A DNA stretch of 64,000 nt from Nocardia sp. XZ_19_385 (lineage in GTDB: Bacteria; Actinomycetota; Actinomycetes; Mycobacteriales; Mycobacteriaceae), in NCBI RefSeq assembly GCF_015355755.1, contig NZ_JACVEE010000005.1, positions 261,025 through 325,024 of the forward strand, read 5' to 3'. Below are positions 44,084 through 52,509 of this stretch, in pieces (positions within the stretch are counted from its first letter, which is position 1; every line of letters begins with the position of its first letter). A program made the translations under genes and the position numbers. The notes below the pieces were generated by a model. It made no database searches. It saw only the letters and a list, made by a program, of their open reading frames with translations, and had not been told where the DNA came from.

Positions 44084-44815
44084 ATGGCGACACCTGGGGA
44101 TGCGGCGATACCGAAGTCGCTGGCGCTGTTGTGGGGGCTGGACGCGGCCGGGGAGCGCGGTCCCAAACGCGGGCTCAGCCTCGACCAGATCCTGGACGCC
44201 GCAATCGAAATCGGCGACGCGGAGGGTTTGGCGGCGATCTCGATGGGGCGGATCGCCAAGCAACTGGGCTTCACCGCCATGTCGCTGTACCGCTACGTCG
44301 ACAGCAAGAAGACTCTGTTCGACATGCTGCTGGACCGGGTCATCGGGTTACCCCCCGAGACCGTGCCCGGCGCGCCGTGGCGGGACAGCCTGCGGCGCTG
44401 GGCGCTGGCCGAGTACGAGAGCATCGAGAAGCACCCGTGGTGGCTCGACCTCGCGATGAACGACCCGCCGATGGGGCCGAACAACATGGCCTGGCTCGAG
44501 GCCGGGCTGGCCGCGCTCGCCGAGACCGAGGTGCCGCCCCCCATCCGCATGCAGCTGGTGATGAACCTGACCTTCTACGTCATGGGCCGGGCCCGGGTGG
44601 GGCGCAGCATCAATCCGGATGAGGGAGAAAACGAAGACTTCGACGCGGTGCTCGCGCGCCTGATCGACCCGCAGCGCTTCCCCCATGTGGTCGCGGCCTT
44701 CGCCCGGTGGCCCTATGACGACGACGAAATCGACTGGCAGAAACTCGATTTCGACTTCGGTCTGGAGCGGACGCTGGACGGCTACGAAAGCTTCATCCGC
44801 TCCTTCGAGACCTAG
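44084..44815 (+). CDS. TetR-family regulator of the ABC exporter
   Basis: The 243-residue protein has the HTH GRIAKQLGFTAMSLYRYVDS at about 60-79 and a C-terminal TetR_C domain (LAEYESIEKHPWWLDLAMND, VMNLTFYVMGRARVGRSINP). The ATG at 44084 follows GGAG; the frame is open upstream but without homology. It is divergent from the ABC genes, which is the usual arrangement for a repressor of a drug-efflux pump. Its end overlaps the convergent bcp stop by 4 nt (CTAG). The ligand is unknown. Confidence 0.85.
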   Translation: MATPGDAAIPKSLALLWGLDAAGERGPKRGLSLDQILDAAIEIGDAEGLAAISMGRIAKQLGFTAMSLYRYVDSKKTLFDMLLDRVIGLPPETVPGAPWRDSLRRWALAEYESIEKHPWWLDLAMNDPPMGPNNMAWLEAGLAALAETEVPPPIRMQLVMNLTFYVMGRARVGRSINPDEGENEDFDAVLARLIDPQRFPHVVAAFARWPYDDDEIDWQKLDFDFGLERTLDGYESFIRSFET

Positions 44816-45282
44816 ACCGACAGATCGCGCCGCAGCTTCGCGACATGGCCGGTGGCCCGCACGTTGTACTGCGCGACCTCGACCTTGCCGTTCTCGTCCA
44901 CCAAGAAGGTGGACCGGATGACACCGACCACGGTCTTGCCGTACATCGTCTTCTCGCCGAACGCGCCGTAGGCCGACAACGCAGTCTTGTCCGGATCCGA
45001 CAGCAGCGGGAAGGTCAGCTTCTCGGCATCGCGGAACTTGGCGAGCTTGGCCGGCTTGTCGGGGGAGATGCCGAGCACCTCGATGCCCGCGCCCTCGAGC
45101 TCGGCGAGGCTGTCGCGGAAGTCGCAGGCCTGCTTGGTGCAGCCCGGGGTGCTCGCGGCCGGGTAGAAGTACACGATCACCTTGCGGCCGCGGTAATCGG
45201 CGAGTGAGACCTCGTTGCCGTCGGCGTCGGGCAGCGTGAACGCGGGGGCGGTATCGCCGGGGGAGAGTCGTTTGTCGGTCAC
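44812..45282 (-). CDS. bcp: Thioredoxin-dependent peroxiredoxin, Bcp type
   Basis: The 156-residue thioredoxin-fold peroxidase begins VTDKRLSPGDTAPAFTLPDA. Its STPGCTKQACDFRDS segment has the peroxidatic Cys (PGC) and the resolving Cys (QAC) five residues later, as in atypical two-Cys Bcp/PrxQ enzymes. It reduces hydroperoxides with thioredoxin in the cytoplasm. The GTG at 45282 is chosen by homology; upstream frame has none. It is divergent from the DUF3618 gene by 66 bp. Confidence 0.92.
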   Translation of the reverse strand: MTDKRLSPGDTAPAFTLPDADGNEVSLADYRGRKVIVYFYPAASTPGCTKQACDFRDSLAELEGAGIEVLGISPDKPAKLAKFRDAEKLTFPLLSDPDKTALSAYGAFGEKTMYGKTVVGVIRSTFLVDENGKVEVAQYNVRATGHVAKLRRDLSV

Positions 45283-45348
45283 GCCGAGCACGGTAACCCA
45301 ACCTGCCGACAGATACACTCGTCTGCAAATCCGAAGGAGGACACAAGA

Positions 45349-45573
45349 GTGGCGAAGGATACCGAGCGGATCGAGCGGGAGATCGAGCTGGCCCGCACCC
45401 GGCTGGCGAGCACGCTCGACGAGATCGCGGTGCGCGCCGATCCGCAGCGGATCGCCGACGACACCAAGCACATGGTGCTGGCGAAGCTGAACGAACCCAA
45501 GGTGAAGTACAGCCTGATCGGCGCGGGCGCGGTGGTGGTCGGCCTGGTGCTGATCAAGGTCTTCCGCCGCTGA
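45349..45573 (+). CDS. DUF3618 membrane-anchored small protein
   Basis: The 74-residue protein has the DUF3618 signature ERIEREIELARTRLASTLDE, then RADPQRIADDTKHMVLAKLN, ending in a membrane helix (YSLIGAGAVVVGLVLIKVF) and RR. Family members occur near cell-envelope or phage-shock genes in actinobacteria; function unknown. GTG 45349 follows AAGGAGG. A terminator follows. Confidence 0.85.
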   Translation: MAKDTERIEREIELARTRLASTLDEIAVRADPQRIADDTKHMVLAKLNEPKVKYSLIGAGAVVVGLVLIKVFRR

Positions 45574-45598
45574 GCCGAAACCTCTAGCACGGCAACAA

Positions 45599-45629
45599 AA
45601 AACACCCGGTGTGAAACACCGGGTGTTTT
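45599..45629. terminator. Intrinsic terminator
   Basis: Arms AAAACACCCGGTGT (45599-45612) and their complement (45616-45629) enclose GAA, followed by TCGTTTG. It serves the DUF3618 gene and probably the convergent excalibur gene. Confidence 0.85.
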
Positions 45630-45642
45630 CGTTTGAGCGGTA

Positions 45643-45936
45643 TCAGACCGTCGGGCAGGCGAATCCGTCGCCGTCCGGGTCCAGGTGCGGGCCGTAGCCC
45701 TGTTCCCCACGGAAGAGGGGAGCGCGTCCGGCCGCCTTGGCCTCTTCGCAGTTGCGGAAAGCGCCTCCGGCAGAACCGGTCTGGGACAGACCCGCCGAAC
45801 CGGTCGCGGTGGAGCCGGTATCGATCGCGGAAGAACCGGTGCCCGAGGAACCGGTGGGGTTGGCCATGGCGGCGGGCGCCGCGAGGAGCGTCAGGCCCGC
45901 GACGGCGACGTTGACGGTGAGCCGGCGAACGTTCAT
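45643..45936 (-). CDS. Secreted excalibur-domain protein
   Basis: The 97-residue protein has a signal peptide (MNVRRLTVNVAVAGLTLLAA, PAAMA cleavage), a Gly/Ser/Thr-rich spacer and a C-terminal excalibur calcium-binding domain: FRNCEEAKAAGRAPLFRGEQ, then the DPDGDGFACP loop that matches EF-hand-like DxDxDG. The two Cys of CEEA and ACP should be disulphide-bonded outside. Likely a small secreted or wall-associated Ca-binding protein; specific role unknown. The start at 45936 gives the signal peptide; the longer frame does not. Confidence 0.85.
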   Translation of the reverse strand: MNVRRLTVNVAVAGLTLLAAPAAMANPTGSSGTGSSAIDTGSTATGSAGLSQTGSAGGAFRNCEEAKAAGRAPLFRGEQGYGPHLDPDGDGFACPTV

Positions 45937-46058
45937 GTATTCCTCTGTGTCTACTGCGGTTGGGGGGTGGCGCGTGGCGAATATTTCATGACGCCGCCCA
46001 ACACTGTTGTGACGCACCGCCTTCTTGTCAACCGCGAGCATCGCCGATCATCGGCGAC

Positions 46059-46382
46059 TCAGTCCGCAGTCCACGGTCTGACAGGCGGTTTCACCCACAA
46101 GATTTTCTCCTCGGCGCAAGCTCTTCCGGCGGCCGGATGGCCGGGGTTGCGCGCCGCCCAGGCGGCTTTCTCGTCGAGCAGCCGGGCCGCGGCGGACCAG
46201 GTTTCGTCGGTGCTGGGCGGGTTGGTGCCGGCGGCGCGGGCGAGTTTCCGGCGGGCCGCCGCGGGCAGTTCGAGTAGTTCGGCACCGCTGATATCGCGAT
46301 CCCAGAGATAGGTGGCCAAGCGGCGCGCTTTCTCGGCGCGACGGCTGACCGACACATCGGAGTGTGCGTAGTCATCAGCCAT
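46059..46382 (-). CDS. Conserved hypothetical, 107 aa
   Basis: The small protein (MADDYAHSDVSVSRRAEKAR) is mostly helical and charged (LWDRDISGAELLELPAAARR, KLARAAGTNPPSTDETWSAA). No signal peptide or membrane helix. It lies between the excalibur and transglycosylase-like genes on the same strand. The length and codon use suggest a real gene, but the family is not recognised. Confidence 0.55.
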   Translation of the reverse strand: MADDYAHSDVSVSRRAEKARRLATYLWDRDISGAELLELPAAARRKLARAAGTNPPSTDETWSAAARLLDEKAAWAARNPGHPAAGRACAEEKILWVKPPVRPWTAD

Positions 46383-46396
46383 CGGGTGAGTCTATG

Positions 46397-46437
46397 CCGG
46401 AGGCCCTGGACCAAAGCAATGGTCGCAGGGCCTCCGG
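46397..46437 (-). terminator. Hairpin terminator of the transglycosylase-like gene
   Basis: Arms CCGGAGGCCCTG (46397-46408) and CAGGGCCTCCGG (46426-46437), extended inward by GACCA/TGGTC with one bulged G, lie just downstream of the stop at 46466. Confidence 0.7.
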
Positions 46438-46465
46438 AGCTATGCAGTTGTCGTGCGATGGTGGA

Positions 46466-47050
46466 TCAGTACGCCGAGTTGACGTTGTCCATCGAGCCGT
46501 AGCGGTGCGCGGCGTAGTTGCAGGCCGCGACGATGTTGGCGACCGGATCCCAGACATCGTGCGGGGTGCCGGCCACGTGGTACGCCTGGAAGGTCGGGTC
46601 GATCGTCTGCAGCAGGCCCTTGGACGGGATGCCCATCGCGGCATTGGAGTCCCACAGGTTGATCGCGGCCGGGTTACCGGCCGATTCCCGGATGATGTTC
46701 CGGTAGATGCCCTCGTAGCTGCCCGGGATGTTGTTGGCCTTCATGATGTCGAGCGCCTCGCGGATCCAACCGTCGAGGTTGTCCGGGTAGTCGGCGGCGG
46801 CCGGAGCCGGCGCCGGAGCGGCGGCAGCGGCCTTCTCGACGACCGGAGCCTCGGCCTTGGCGGCCGGAGCGGCGGCAGCGACGGCGGTCTGCGCCGGCTT
46901 GGCCTCGGAGATCATGGCGACACGCGAGGGAACGCTATCGTCGGCCACCGACACCGCGGACGATGCGGCGACGGCCACGATGCCGGCTGCGGCCACTGCG
47001 AAGGTGACGCCTTCGCGGAGGTTCTTACGTCGGATGGAAGAAAGCTTCAT
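46466..47050 (-). CDS. Secreted transglycosylase SLT-type peptidoglycan hydrolase
   Basis: The 194-residue protein has a signal peptide or anchor (LREGVTFAVAAAGIVAVAAS), an Ala/Pro-rich linker (AAAAAPAPAPAAADYPDNLD) and a C-terminal SLT-type domain: WIREALDIMKANNIPGSYEG, catalytic Glu in NIIRESAGNP, then GLLQTIDPTFQAYH. It would cleave peptidoglycan glycan strands outside the cell, as Rpf/lysozyme-like enzymes do in growth and resuscitation. The ATG at 47050 begins a Lys-rich signal; the longer frame upstream is leader. It has a long leader and a phased repeat array upstream, implying tight control. Confidence 0.85.
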   Translation of the reverse strand: MKLSSIRRKNLREGVTFAVAAAGIVAVAASSAVSVADDSVPSRVAMISEAKPAQTAVAAAAPAAKAEAPVVEKAAAAAPAPAPAAADYPDNLDGWIREALDIMKANNIPGSYEGIYRNIIRESAGNPAAINLWDSNAAMGIPSKGLLQTIDPTFQAYHVAGTPHDVWDPVANIVAACNYAAHRYGSMDNVNSAY

Positions 47051-47435
47051 TACGTAGTCGGTTCCTTGTTCGGGGACAGGGGTGATCCGGCCGCGCAGCA
47101 GCGCGGATCCTTGGCGGGCTACCATCGAGGTGGCTCGCCGCAGAGCTGTGCTGTTGTCAGGTTTGGTTGTGGGGGAACTCCGTCCCCGGACACGACGCAG
47201 GTCGGGGGTTGCGGACCCCAGGCTCGCGCTCCTAGGCGCACCCTGGTCCGCAGCGTCGCGCGGATCTCCTCGTCTCACCGGACGGGGAGGTTGACTCGGA
47301 ATGGGGATCGCGAGCTGGATGCTCGTTCCGCGAACCGCAGCAGGATCTGTATCTCGTCCTAGCCGAAGCGGTCCATTTCCGAATGGGGTCTGTTCTACTC
47401 CTCGGTCTTACCAACTTCAGGTCTGTTTGCGACCT
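47051..47435 (-). promoter_or_regulatory. Long structured 5' leader of the transglycosylase-like gene
   Basis: About 370 nt separate the phased repeat array from the start codon. Stem-loops visible on the minus strand include 47172-47187 (GGGGA/TCCCC) and 47210-47252 (TGCGGACC/GGTCCGCA). In actinobacteria, rpf-type genes often carry c-di-AMP (ydaO) riboswitch leaders. I could not match that consensus clearly, so only a structured leader is claimed. Confidence 0.35.
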
Positions 47436-47485
47436 CGTTACAGAGTGATCACGAATGTTGAACAGAAGGTGAACGAAAAGTGAAC
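47436..47485 (-). promoter_or_regulatory. Five 11-bp-phased direct repeats (OmpR/PhoP/MtrA-type sites)
   Basis: On the minus strand, GTTCAC, GTTCAC, GTTCAA, GTGATC and GTAACG start exactly every 11 nt (plus-strand ends at 47485, 47474, 47463, 47452 and 47441). Direct hexamers one helical turn apart are the binding pattern of OmpR-family response regulators such as PhoP and MtrA; MtrA controls cell-wall hydrolases in mycobacteria and relatives. Confidence 0.55.
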
Positions 47486-47919
47486 GGAAGGTCGTGTCGA
47501 TCTTGGAACGACCTGGCCAGAGCGTTTGAAACCCTAGCTGCGCGGGGAGTTTGCCGATTGTGAGCCAGTGTCGCGCGTCACAAAACTTTCTCGAGCAAAT
47601 GCCTTGCGAATTGGGTATAGCGGCGTGTCCATGTCCGAATTGTGATGCCTGAGCCGTCCAGGTAACGAACTGGTCAACCGTCCAAGAGGCCCAATTTGTC
47701 GCAATCGCCCGGTTCGCCGATACCGTTAGCCCTGCTCAGTACCTCTGCTGGACCCATCCTAAGCCTTCAATACCTCGGCGGAGATGCCTGCCCCGAGTGC
47801 CGTAACAGCCGCGACGCGCGACCGGATGTGATTGCTGGACAGTCGCCGCAGTTGCTTCACTGGGAGCGGAGAACACTGTGCGATCAATGATCACTTTTGC
47901 TATCGAGGAGGAAGCCGGG
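47486..47919. other. Divergent intergenic region, no gene
   Basis: It lies between the phased array and the secreted-protein gene at 47920. GAGGAGGAAG just before 47920 is that gene's ribosome site. No further feature supported. Confidence 0.4.
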
Positions 47920-48342
47920 ATGAAGCGCTTTGTACCGACGGCAGTCGCAGCAACGGGTATCGCATTGACCGCGATCTGGACGGCCGGGCCTGCTCAGGCC
48001 GCGCCCGAAGGATCGGCCTATTTCAGCTACGGCGGCAAGAATTGCGCCATCACTCCGGACGGAGTCATCGGCTGCGACGGATGGCAGCAGGTCCAGGTAT
48101 TTTCCGTGCCGATCGGCGGCGGAATCCCGGTGTCGATCCCCGCACCGCAATCCATCCAGGACGCCGGCGGCGTCCATCCGTCCTACGATTTCAGTCAGCC
48201 CTTCACCCAGCCCGGCGGTAACCCGGACTTCTTCGCCGTCGCCAACGACAGCGGACCGTTCGGCCCCCGGCTCTCCCACGCCGGCGCGTTCTGCGAAATC
48301 AGCTTCCGCGGCTGGTTCCGCTGCGTCGCACGCGGGGCGTGA
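47920..48342 (+). CDS. Secreted hypothetical protein
   Basis: The 140-residue protein has a signal peptide (MKRFVPTAVAATGIALTAIW, AQA cleavage). The mature part has four Cys (NCAITPDGVIGCDGW and FCEISFRGWFRCVARGA), likely two disulphides. The pattern is common in nocardial/mycobacterial secreted hypotheticals, with no enzymatic motif. The ATG at 47920 is chosen because GAGGAGGAAG sits upstream and it starts the signal; the ATGs at 47878 and 47887 would spoil it. Confidence 0.7.
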   Translation: MKRFVPTAVAATGIALTAIWTAGPAQAAPEGSAYFSYGGKNCAITPDGVIGCDGWQQVQVFSVPIGGGIPVSIPAPQSIQDAGGVHPSYDFSQPFTQPGGNPDFFAVANDSGPFGPRLSHAGAFCEISFRGWFRCVARGA

Positions 48343-48364
48343 CCCCGGCCTCTCGAGCGCGGTC

Positions 48365-49414
48365 TCACAGTTGCACCGTGGCGGTGGCCCGGCCGAAGAT
48401 CTTGCGGCCGTCGTGGATTGCGGTGAGCGCGATGGTCGCGAGGCCGCTGTCGGGGTCGAGGTGTTTGACCCGGCCCTGGTACTCGATTTCACTCGGACGC
48501 TCCGCCGTCACGTAGACCGGGCTCGTCATCCGCACGCAATACTGGCGCAGCGCTCCGGGGTCGCCGAGCCAGGTGGTGACGTAGCCGGCGCCCATTCCCA
48601 TGGTCAGCATGCCGTGGGCGACCGCGCTGTCCAGGCCGAACAGTTCGGCCGCCGCGTCGTGCCAGTGGATCGGGTTGGCGTCTCCGGAAACGCCCGCGTA
48701 GTGGACGAGATCGCCCAGCGTGAGTGTGAAGACCTTGCTCGGCAGTGTCTCGCCCGTCGAGACCGAACTCGCGGCGCGTGCCCGGAGTCGCTGGGAAACC
48801 GGCGCTGTCGACCCCTCGAGTGGGCTCGGGCCGGCGGTGACTGTGCCGGCCGGGTTGTTCGGCTTGCGGATGATGCTCGCCAAGGAATGCATGACGTCGT
48901 CGTTCGCCGCGGCGGGGCCGGAGCGGGCGACCAGGCTCGTCTGGGCGGTGAGAACGATCTCCCCGCGCTGGTTGGTGACGATATTCTCGACGACCAGCAG
49001 GTCGCCGCCGAAGGCTTGCCGGAATGAGCGCAGCGAAATATGGCTGGTGAGTTGGTCGCCGGCGATGACCGGTCGCAGGAAATCGAGAACCTGATCGGTC
49101 TGCATCGTGCTGGTGAGGTCGTAGCCCACCAGGATTTCGCCGAGTGCGCTGGTCACCGCGTTGGCTAAGAGCGAACCGAACGTCGGGGGAGCCAGCAGGC
49201 CGGCATAGCCGTATTCGGCTGCCGCCGATTCGTGTTGGTGGACCGGATGCGGATCCTGAACCGCGAGTGCGTATTCCCGGATCTTTTCGCGCCCCACCTC
49301 GTAGTAGTCACCCACCCGATAGCAGTTGCCCACGATCGAATGCGCGTGGGCGACAGCGTCGAACGCGACCGCGTCGCGGGCAGCCATGTGGTCGGTGGTC
49401 GTGGTGGTCGGCAT
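48365..49414 (-). CDS. Fused (3R)-hydroxyacyl-ACP dehydratase, HadA/HadB type
   Basis: The 349-residue protein consists of two hotdog domains. The first (about 20-165; GREKIREYALAVQDPHPVHQ) resembles HadA. The second (about 205-345) carries the catalytic MaoC motif YAGVSGDANPIHWHDAAAEL with Asp and His, like HadB. The fused form would dehydrate 3-hydroxyacyl-ACP in FAS-II chain elongation of mycolic precursors. A host normally has separate hadAB near rplM-type loci; this stand-alone fused copy may be a paralogue for other lipids. A start at 49414 gives a Thr-rich tail before the domain; Met10 is an alternative. Confidence 0.82.
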   Translation of the reverse strand: MPTTTTTDHMAARDAVAFDAVAHAHSIVGNCYRVGDYYEVGREKIREYALAVQDPHPVHQHESAAAEYGYAGLLAPPTFGSLLANAVTSALGEILVGYDLTSTMQTDQVLDFLRPVIAGDQLTSHISLRSFRQAFGGDLLVVENIVTNQRGEIVLTAQTSLVARSGPAAANDDVMHSLASIIRKPNNPAGTVTAGPSPLEGSTAPVSQRLRARAASSVSTGETLPSKVFTLTLGDLVHYAGVSGDANPIHWHDAAAELFGLDSAVAHGMLTMGMGAGYVTTWLGDPGALRQYCVRMTSPVYVTAERPSEIEYQGRVKHLDPDSGLATIALTAIHDGRKIFGRATATVQL

Positions 49415-49508
49415 AGAGTTCGGCTCCTTCTTTTGACTGATGGTCGTACTGGCCGGCGTAGGCCGAACGCCCGCATCGGAGTGGACGCGGGCGTTCGCGG
49501 ACCAACGT

Positions 49509-50765
49509 CTAGCAGTTGCTGGGGGCTGGGGCGCCGGCGAACCGATCGGCCAGGTAGCCGAACGCGCGCGGGGCGCCGGCGGCGATCGCGGTGAGGTGGT
49601 CGGTGCCCGGGATCATGTCGAGCATGACCGGGGTGCCTGCCGCGCAGTAGCGGCCCATGACCTCTTTTGCCAGCCACGGGTCGACCTGATCGTTGAGCCC
49701 GTGCCATTCGTAGATCGGGATCCGCGGCACCCCGGCGAAGGTTTCCAGGCTGTTTTCGTGCAGGATCCGGATGGTGGTCGGATCGGCGTCTTCCATGGCG
49801 CCGTCGAAGACGTCGTTGAAGCCCTTGTTGGCGCCGGCGTTGATGATCTCGTTGGTGCAGGCGTTGGCGATGCGCCCGCGCAGCTCCCAGCCGGCCGGAT
49901 TCAGGATCCGCTCCATCGGCAGCTGCTCGGGATATTCACGCTCCAAACCGATCGCCGCGGCGAAGCCGAGGCCGAACAGCGGACTCGGCTGCAGGCCGGT
50001 ATCGCGGGCCAGCTTGCCGATGTTCACCGGGACCCCGCCTTGGGCCGCGCCGACGATCGGCAGTTCCGGCGCGTACTCGGGTGCCAGCGCCGCCGCGAAA
50101 CCGGTCGCCATACCGCCGCCCGAATAGCCGGCCAAGCCGACCGGGCTGCCGGCGAGATCGGCGGGGGCGAACCGCTTCGCCGCCCGGATGCCATCCAGGG
50201 TCAATCGGCCGCCGAGCCGGGCCGCGCCGTAGGCACTGGTCGGGCCGAGATGATCGGGCACAGCGACCGCCCACCCGCGGGCCAGCAGCAGGTTCAACGC
50301 GGGCGCTTCCTGCAGACTGCCGTCGAACAGGCTGTGCGACGGAGCGCATTGCAGGCCAAGGGAGTTGACGAAAGGTTGATACGACACCAAGGGCCGATTG
50401 AGGCCCCCGCCGAGCGGCAGCAGAACGGTGGTGACCGCGGCAATCGGATCGCCCGCGGAGTTCGACGAACGGTAGAGCAGCTGCCAGGCTGTCGCGCCGG
50501 GAAATCCCGAGGCAGGCACGGTCCGGCTTCGTATCACATCGCCCGGCGCGAAGTTTCCTACATCCGGTGGCGCCCAATAGAATCCGTCGGGATCAGCCAC
50601 CGGATAGATCGGCTGCGCCGCCACGGTCGGTGCGCCCGCCACACCGGCCAGCACAACCGAAAGCGCCGCAATGGCGCGCCGACCAATGGTTTTCCGTGAG
50701 CCCAGCACGCGCCGCCGTATCCGGCTCGCACGATTCGCGCTCGAAATTGCCCGTCGTGCCGCCAT
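49509..50765 (-). CDS. Secreted lipase (secretory lipase family)
   Basis: The 418-residue protein has an Arg-rich export signal (RRAIAALSVVLAGVAGAPTV then AAQP) and an alpha/beta-hydrolase domain. The nucleophile Ser is in GLAGYSGGGMATG. Candidate acid and base residues lie in YEWHGLNDQVDP and PGTDHLTAIA. It resembles PF03583-type lipases that act on esters or triacylglycerol outside the cell. The last Cys is two residues from the end (SNC), probably disulphide-bonded to C of RYCAAGTP. The frame has no coupled neighbour. Confidence 0.85.
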   Translation of the reverse strand: MAARRAISSANRASRIRRRVLGSRKTIGRRAIAALSVVLAGVAGAPTVAAQPIYPVADPDGFYWAPPDVGNFAPGDVIRSRTVPASGFPGATAWQLLYRSSNSAGDPIAAVTTVLLPLGGGLNRPLVSYQPFVNSLGLQCAPSHSLFDGSLQEAPALNLLLARGWAVAVPDHLGPTSAYGAARLGGRLTLDGIRAAKRFAPADLAGSPVGLAGYSGGGMATGFAAALAPEYAPELPIVGAAQGGVPVNIGKLARDTGLQPSPLFGLGFAAAIGLEREYPEQLPMERILNPAGWELRGRIANACTNEIINAGANKGFNDVFDGAMEDADPTTIRILHENSLETFAGVPRIPIYEWHGLNDQVDPWLAKEVMGRYCAAGTPVMLDMIPGTDHLTAIAAGAPRAFGYLADRFAGAPAPSNC

Positions 50766-50922
50766 CTTTCGCTCCCGACCTCAGTGTGTATGGGCATAGG
50801 TGGGAACCCCGGCCAAACCTTCCCCGCATTCGTACGCGGCGGCCACACCAAAGTCAACGAACGACACTGTTCATTTAGGGTCGGATTCGTGAACGGGCGG
50901 AGTTCGGTTCGTCAGCAGGCGG

Positions 50923-51040
50923 CTATGTCCCTGCGAGCAGGACCGCGGTGCCGGATTTGCGGTATTGGCCTGGTGCGATGCCATATTCGCGTTTGAAGGC
51001 CTTGCCGAACGCGTATTCCGAGCCGTATCCGGTGTGCCCG
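50923..51040 (-). pseudogene. AraC-family regulator, C-terminal fragment
   Basis: The minus-strand end GYGSEYAFGKAFKREYGIAP followed by GQYRKSG is the second helix-turn-helix of AraC/XylS regulators. The preceding part of the domain is missing and replaced by unrelated sequence. A gene remnant. Confidence 0.6.
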
Positions 51041-51056
51041 GACGTCTGGTCTTTCG

Positions 51057-51226
51057 CGGTTGCCGAAGGAGACGCTGAAGTGTCGGCGAGCCCGCAGGAA
51101 TTGCTCGCTTTCGCCGGGCATCCTGCCGACGCCACGACCTACCTGGAACAACAGGCGCGTGAGGGCCGGGTGGTCGTCACCCTGCGGGTCGCACGCCTCT
51201 ACGGCACCGCTCTGGACATCGGGTGA
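51057..51226 (+). pseudogene. C-terminal fragment of an unknown protein
   Basis: The frame EVSASPQELLAFAGHPADAT, then TYLEQQAREGRVVVTLRVARLYG, ends at a TGA. It looks protein-like but starts at the junction with the AraC fragment. Probably a decayed neighbour; unidentified. Confidence 0.3.
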
Positions 51227-51266
51227 GGCAGGTATGGGCATCAGCCGCCGAACGGCTGGGCACAGT

Positions 51267-52133
51267 TCATTGCACGAGTACTTCTAGAGCCTCCTCGAGC
51301 GAGCCGAGATGCCGCTGCTCGGCAAACTCGGTGCGCCGACTCCAGCCTGGTCCGGCGAGCAGTACGACGGCGGCAAGGGGTTCGGCTGTCTGGATGGGTC
51401 GCATCGACGCGGTGGCCGCCGATTGTGACCACAGCACCACGGGGGCGGGGTGGCGACGCCGGACCAGCGCGTCGGCCAAGGCCGCGCTGGGCACCGAAGC
51501 GCCGAGCAGCAGTGCGGGGCAACCACGTTCGGCCAGGGCGGCGCGCAACACTTCCAGTGGCAGAACATGTTGTTCACCGTCGGTGCAGGCCAGCACGGCG
51601 CCGCGGTGTCTGTCGGCGGGTGTCAGGGTCGGCACGGCGCGGTGCAAGCTCGTCGTCACCGCCCAGGACAGCAGGTGCTCGACCTCGATGTAACCCGCAC
51701 CGGCGCGCTGCTGCTGCACGATCCGATCGAATGCGGGGCGGCACAGCTGATTCCAGGTGGCGACCACGCCCTCTTGGGTTAGATGTGCGGACAGCAGGCT
51801 CGACAGCCGGGCCACGCTCATCGACTCGGCGGCGGCGACCACGGCCTCGACATCGCCCGGCGCCGGGTCGGGCTCGCGCATCGCCTGCGCGGCGCGCGCG
51901 GCGCTGGCGGGGCTCGCACCCGATCGGACCAGTTCCAGCATGCGGGTGACCACGGCGATGTCGTGCAGCGTGTAGAGGCGGTGCCGGCCTGGATTCTGCT
52001 GCCGGGGACCGATGCCGTAGCGCCGGTTCCAGCTGCGCAGCGTGTCTACCGGAATACCCAGCCGCTGTGCCGCCGCTCCCACGGTGTACTCGGTCAACTG
52101 CTGCGGGTCGGCGTCGCCCGGCTCGGTGCTCAT
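51267..52133 (-). CDS. CarH/LitR-like MerR regulator of the carotenoid cluster
   Basis: The 288-residue protein has a MerR HTH (TVGAAAQRLGIPVDTLRSWN, RRYGIGPRQQNPGRHRLYTL) followed by a cobalamin-binding-type module: a helical bundle (FDRIVQQQRAGAGYIEVEHL) and a Rossmann-like domain (GAVLACTDGEQHVLPLEVLR). In CarH a W-x9-EH motif and an E/DxHxxG motif bind B12. Here EH is kept, but W is replaced by Gln and the Gly by Pro, so B12 binding is uncertain. CarH/LitR proteins repress carotenogenesis in the dark. It is divergent from the crt operon. The ATG at 52133 is chosen; upstream in-frame starts are possible. Confidence 0.8.
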   Translation of the reverse strand: MSTEPGDADPQQLTEYTVGAAAQRLGIPVDTLRSWNRRYGIGPRQQNPGRHRLYTLHDIAVVTRMLELVRSGASPASAARAAQAMREPDPAPGDVEAVVAAAESMSVARLSSLLSAHLTQEGVVATWNQLCRPAFDRIVQQQRAGAGYIEVEHLLSWAVTTSLHRAVPTLTPADRHRGAVLACTDGEQHVLPLEVLRAALAERGCPALLLGASVPSAALADALVRRRHPAPVVLWSQSAATASMRPIQTAEPLAAVVLLAGPGWSRRTEFAEQRHLGSLEEALEVLVQ

Positions 52134-52509
52134 CGCCGCGGCGGCGGGTCCGCGAAGGGATCGAGCGCGGCGGCCAGGGGTGTCCGTCGGTGCCGGTGGA
52201 GCGGAATCGAGGTCATCGTTTTGTCTCCCGCGGTTCGAAGCGCTCCGGTCGCAGACCTGCCGGACTCGCGAATCCGACGCTAACATGAAAACGATGCATA
52301 AATGATTCATGACTCGGACACGATTCCGTACATTTCATCCTGAACAGGCTGGTTGTCGAATCGATCCGAAAGTTGTCGGCTTGGCTTGCATCATTTCTGC
52401 ACCGTTTGTCGTACGATGGGCTCGGGCGGCACCGGCGCCACCCGATGTCTGGATCGCAAGACTTTGCACGGTCGGCACTCGGCGAGTGGCCAGTGAGGGA
52501 ACAAGCGCA
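52134..52509. promoter_or_regulatory. Divergent promoter region between MerR-type regulator and crt operon
   Basis: The AT-rich part at 52280-52320 holds ATGCATAAATGATTCATG with overlapping partial dyads. Near the crt side TTGCAT (52386-52391) and TACGAT (52412-52417) are separated by 20 bp, the long spacing typical of MerR-controlled promoters. Assignments are tentative. Confidence 0.35.

Noticed and set aside
47051..47440. c-di-AMP (ydaO) riboswitch in the transglycosylase leader
   Set aside because: Stem-loops are present, but the core GGGTGAAT and AACCCGUCAGCU-type segments could not be matched convincingly; kept only as an unspecified structured leader.
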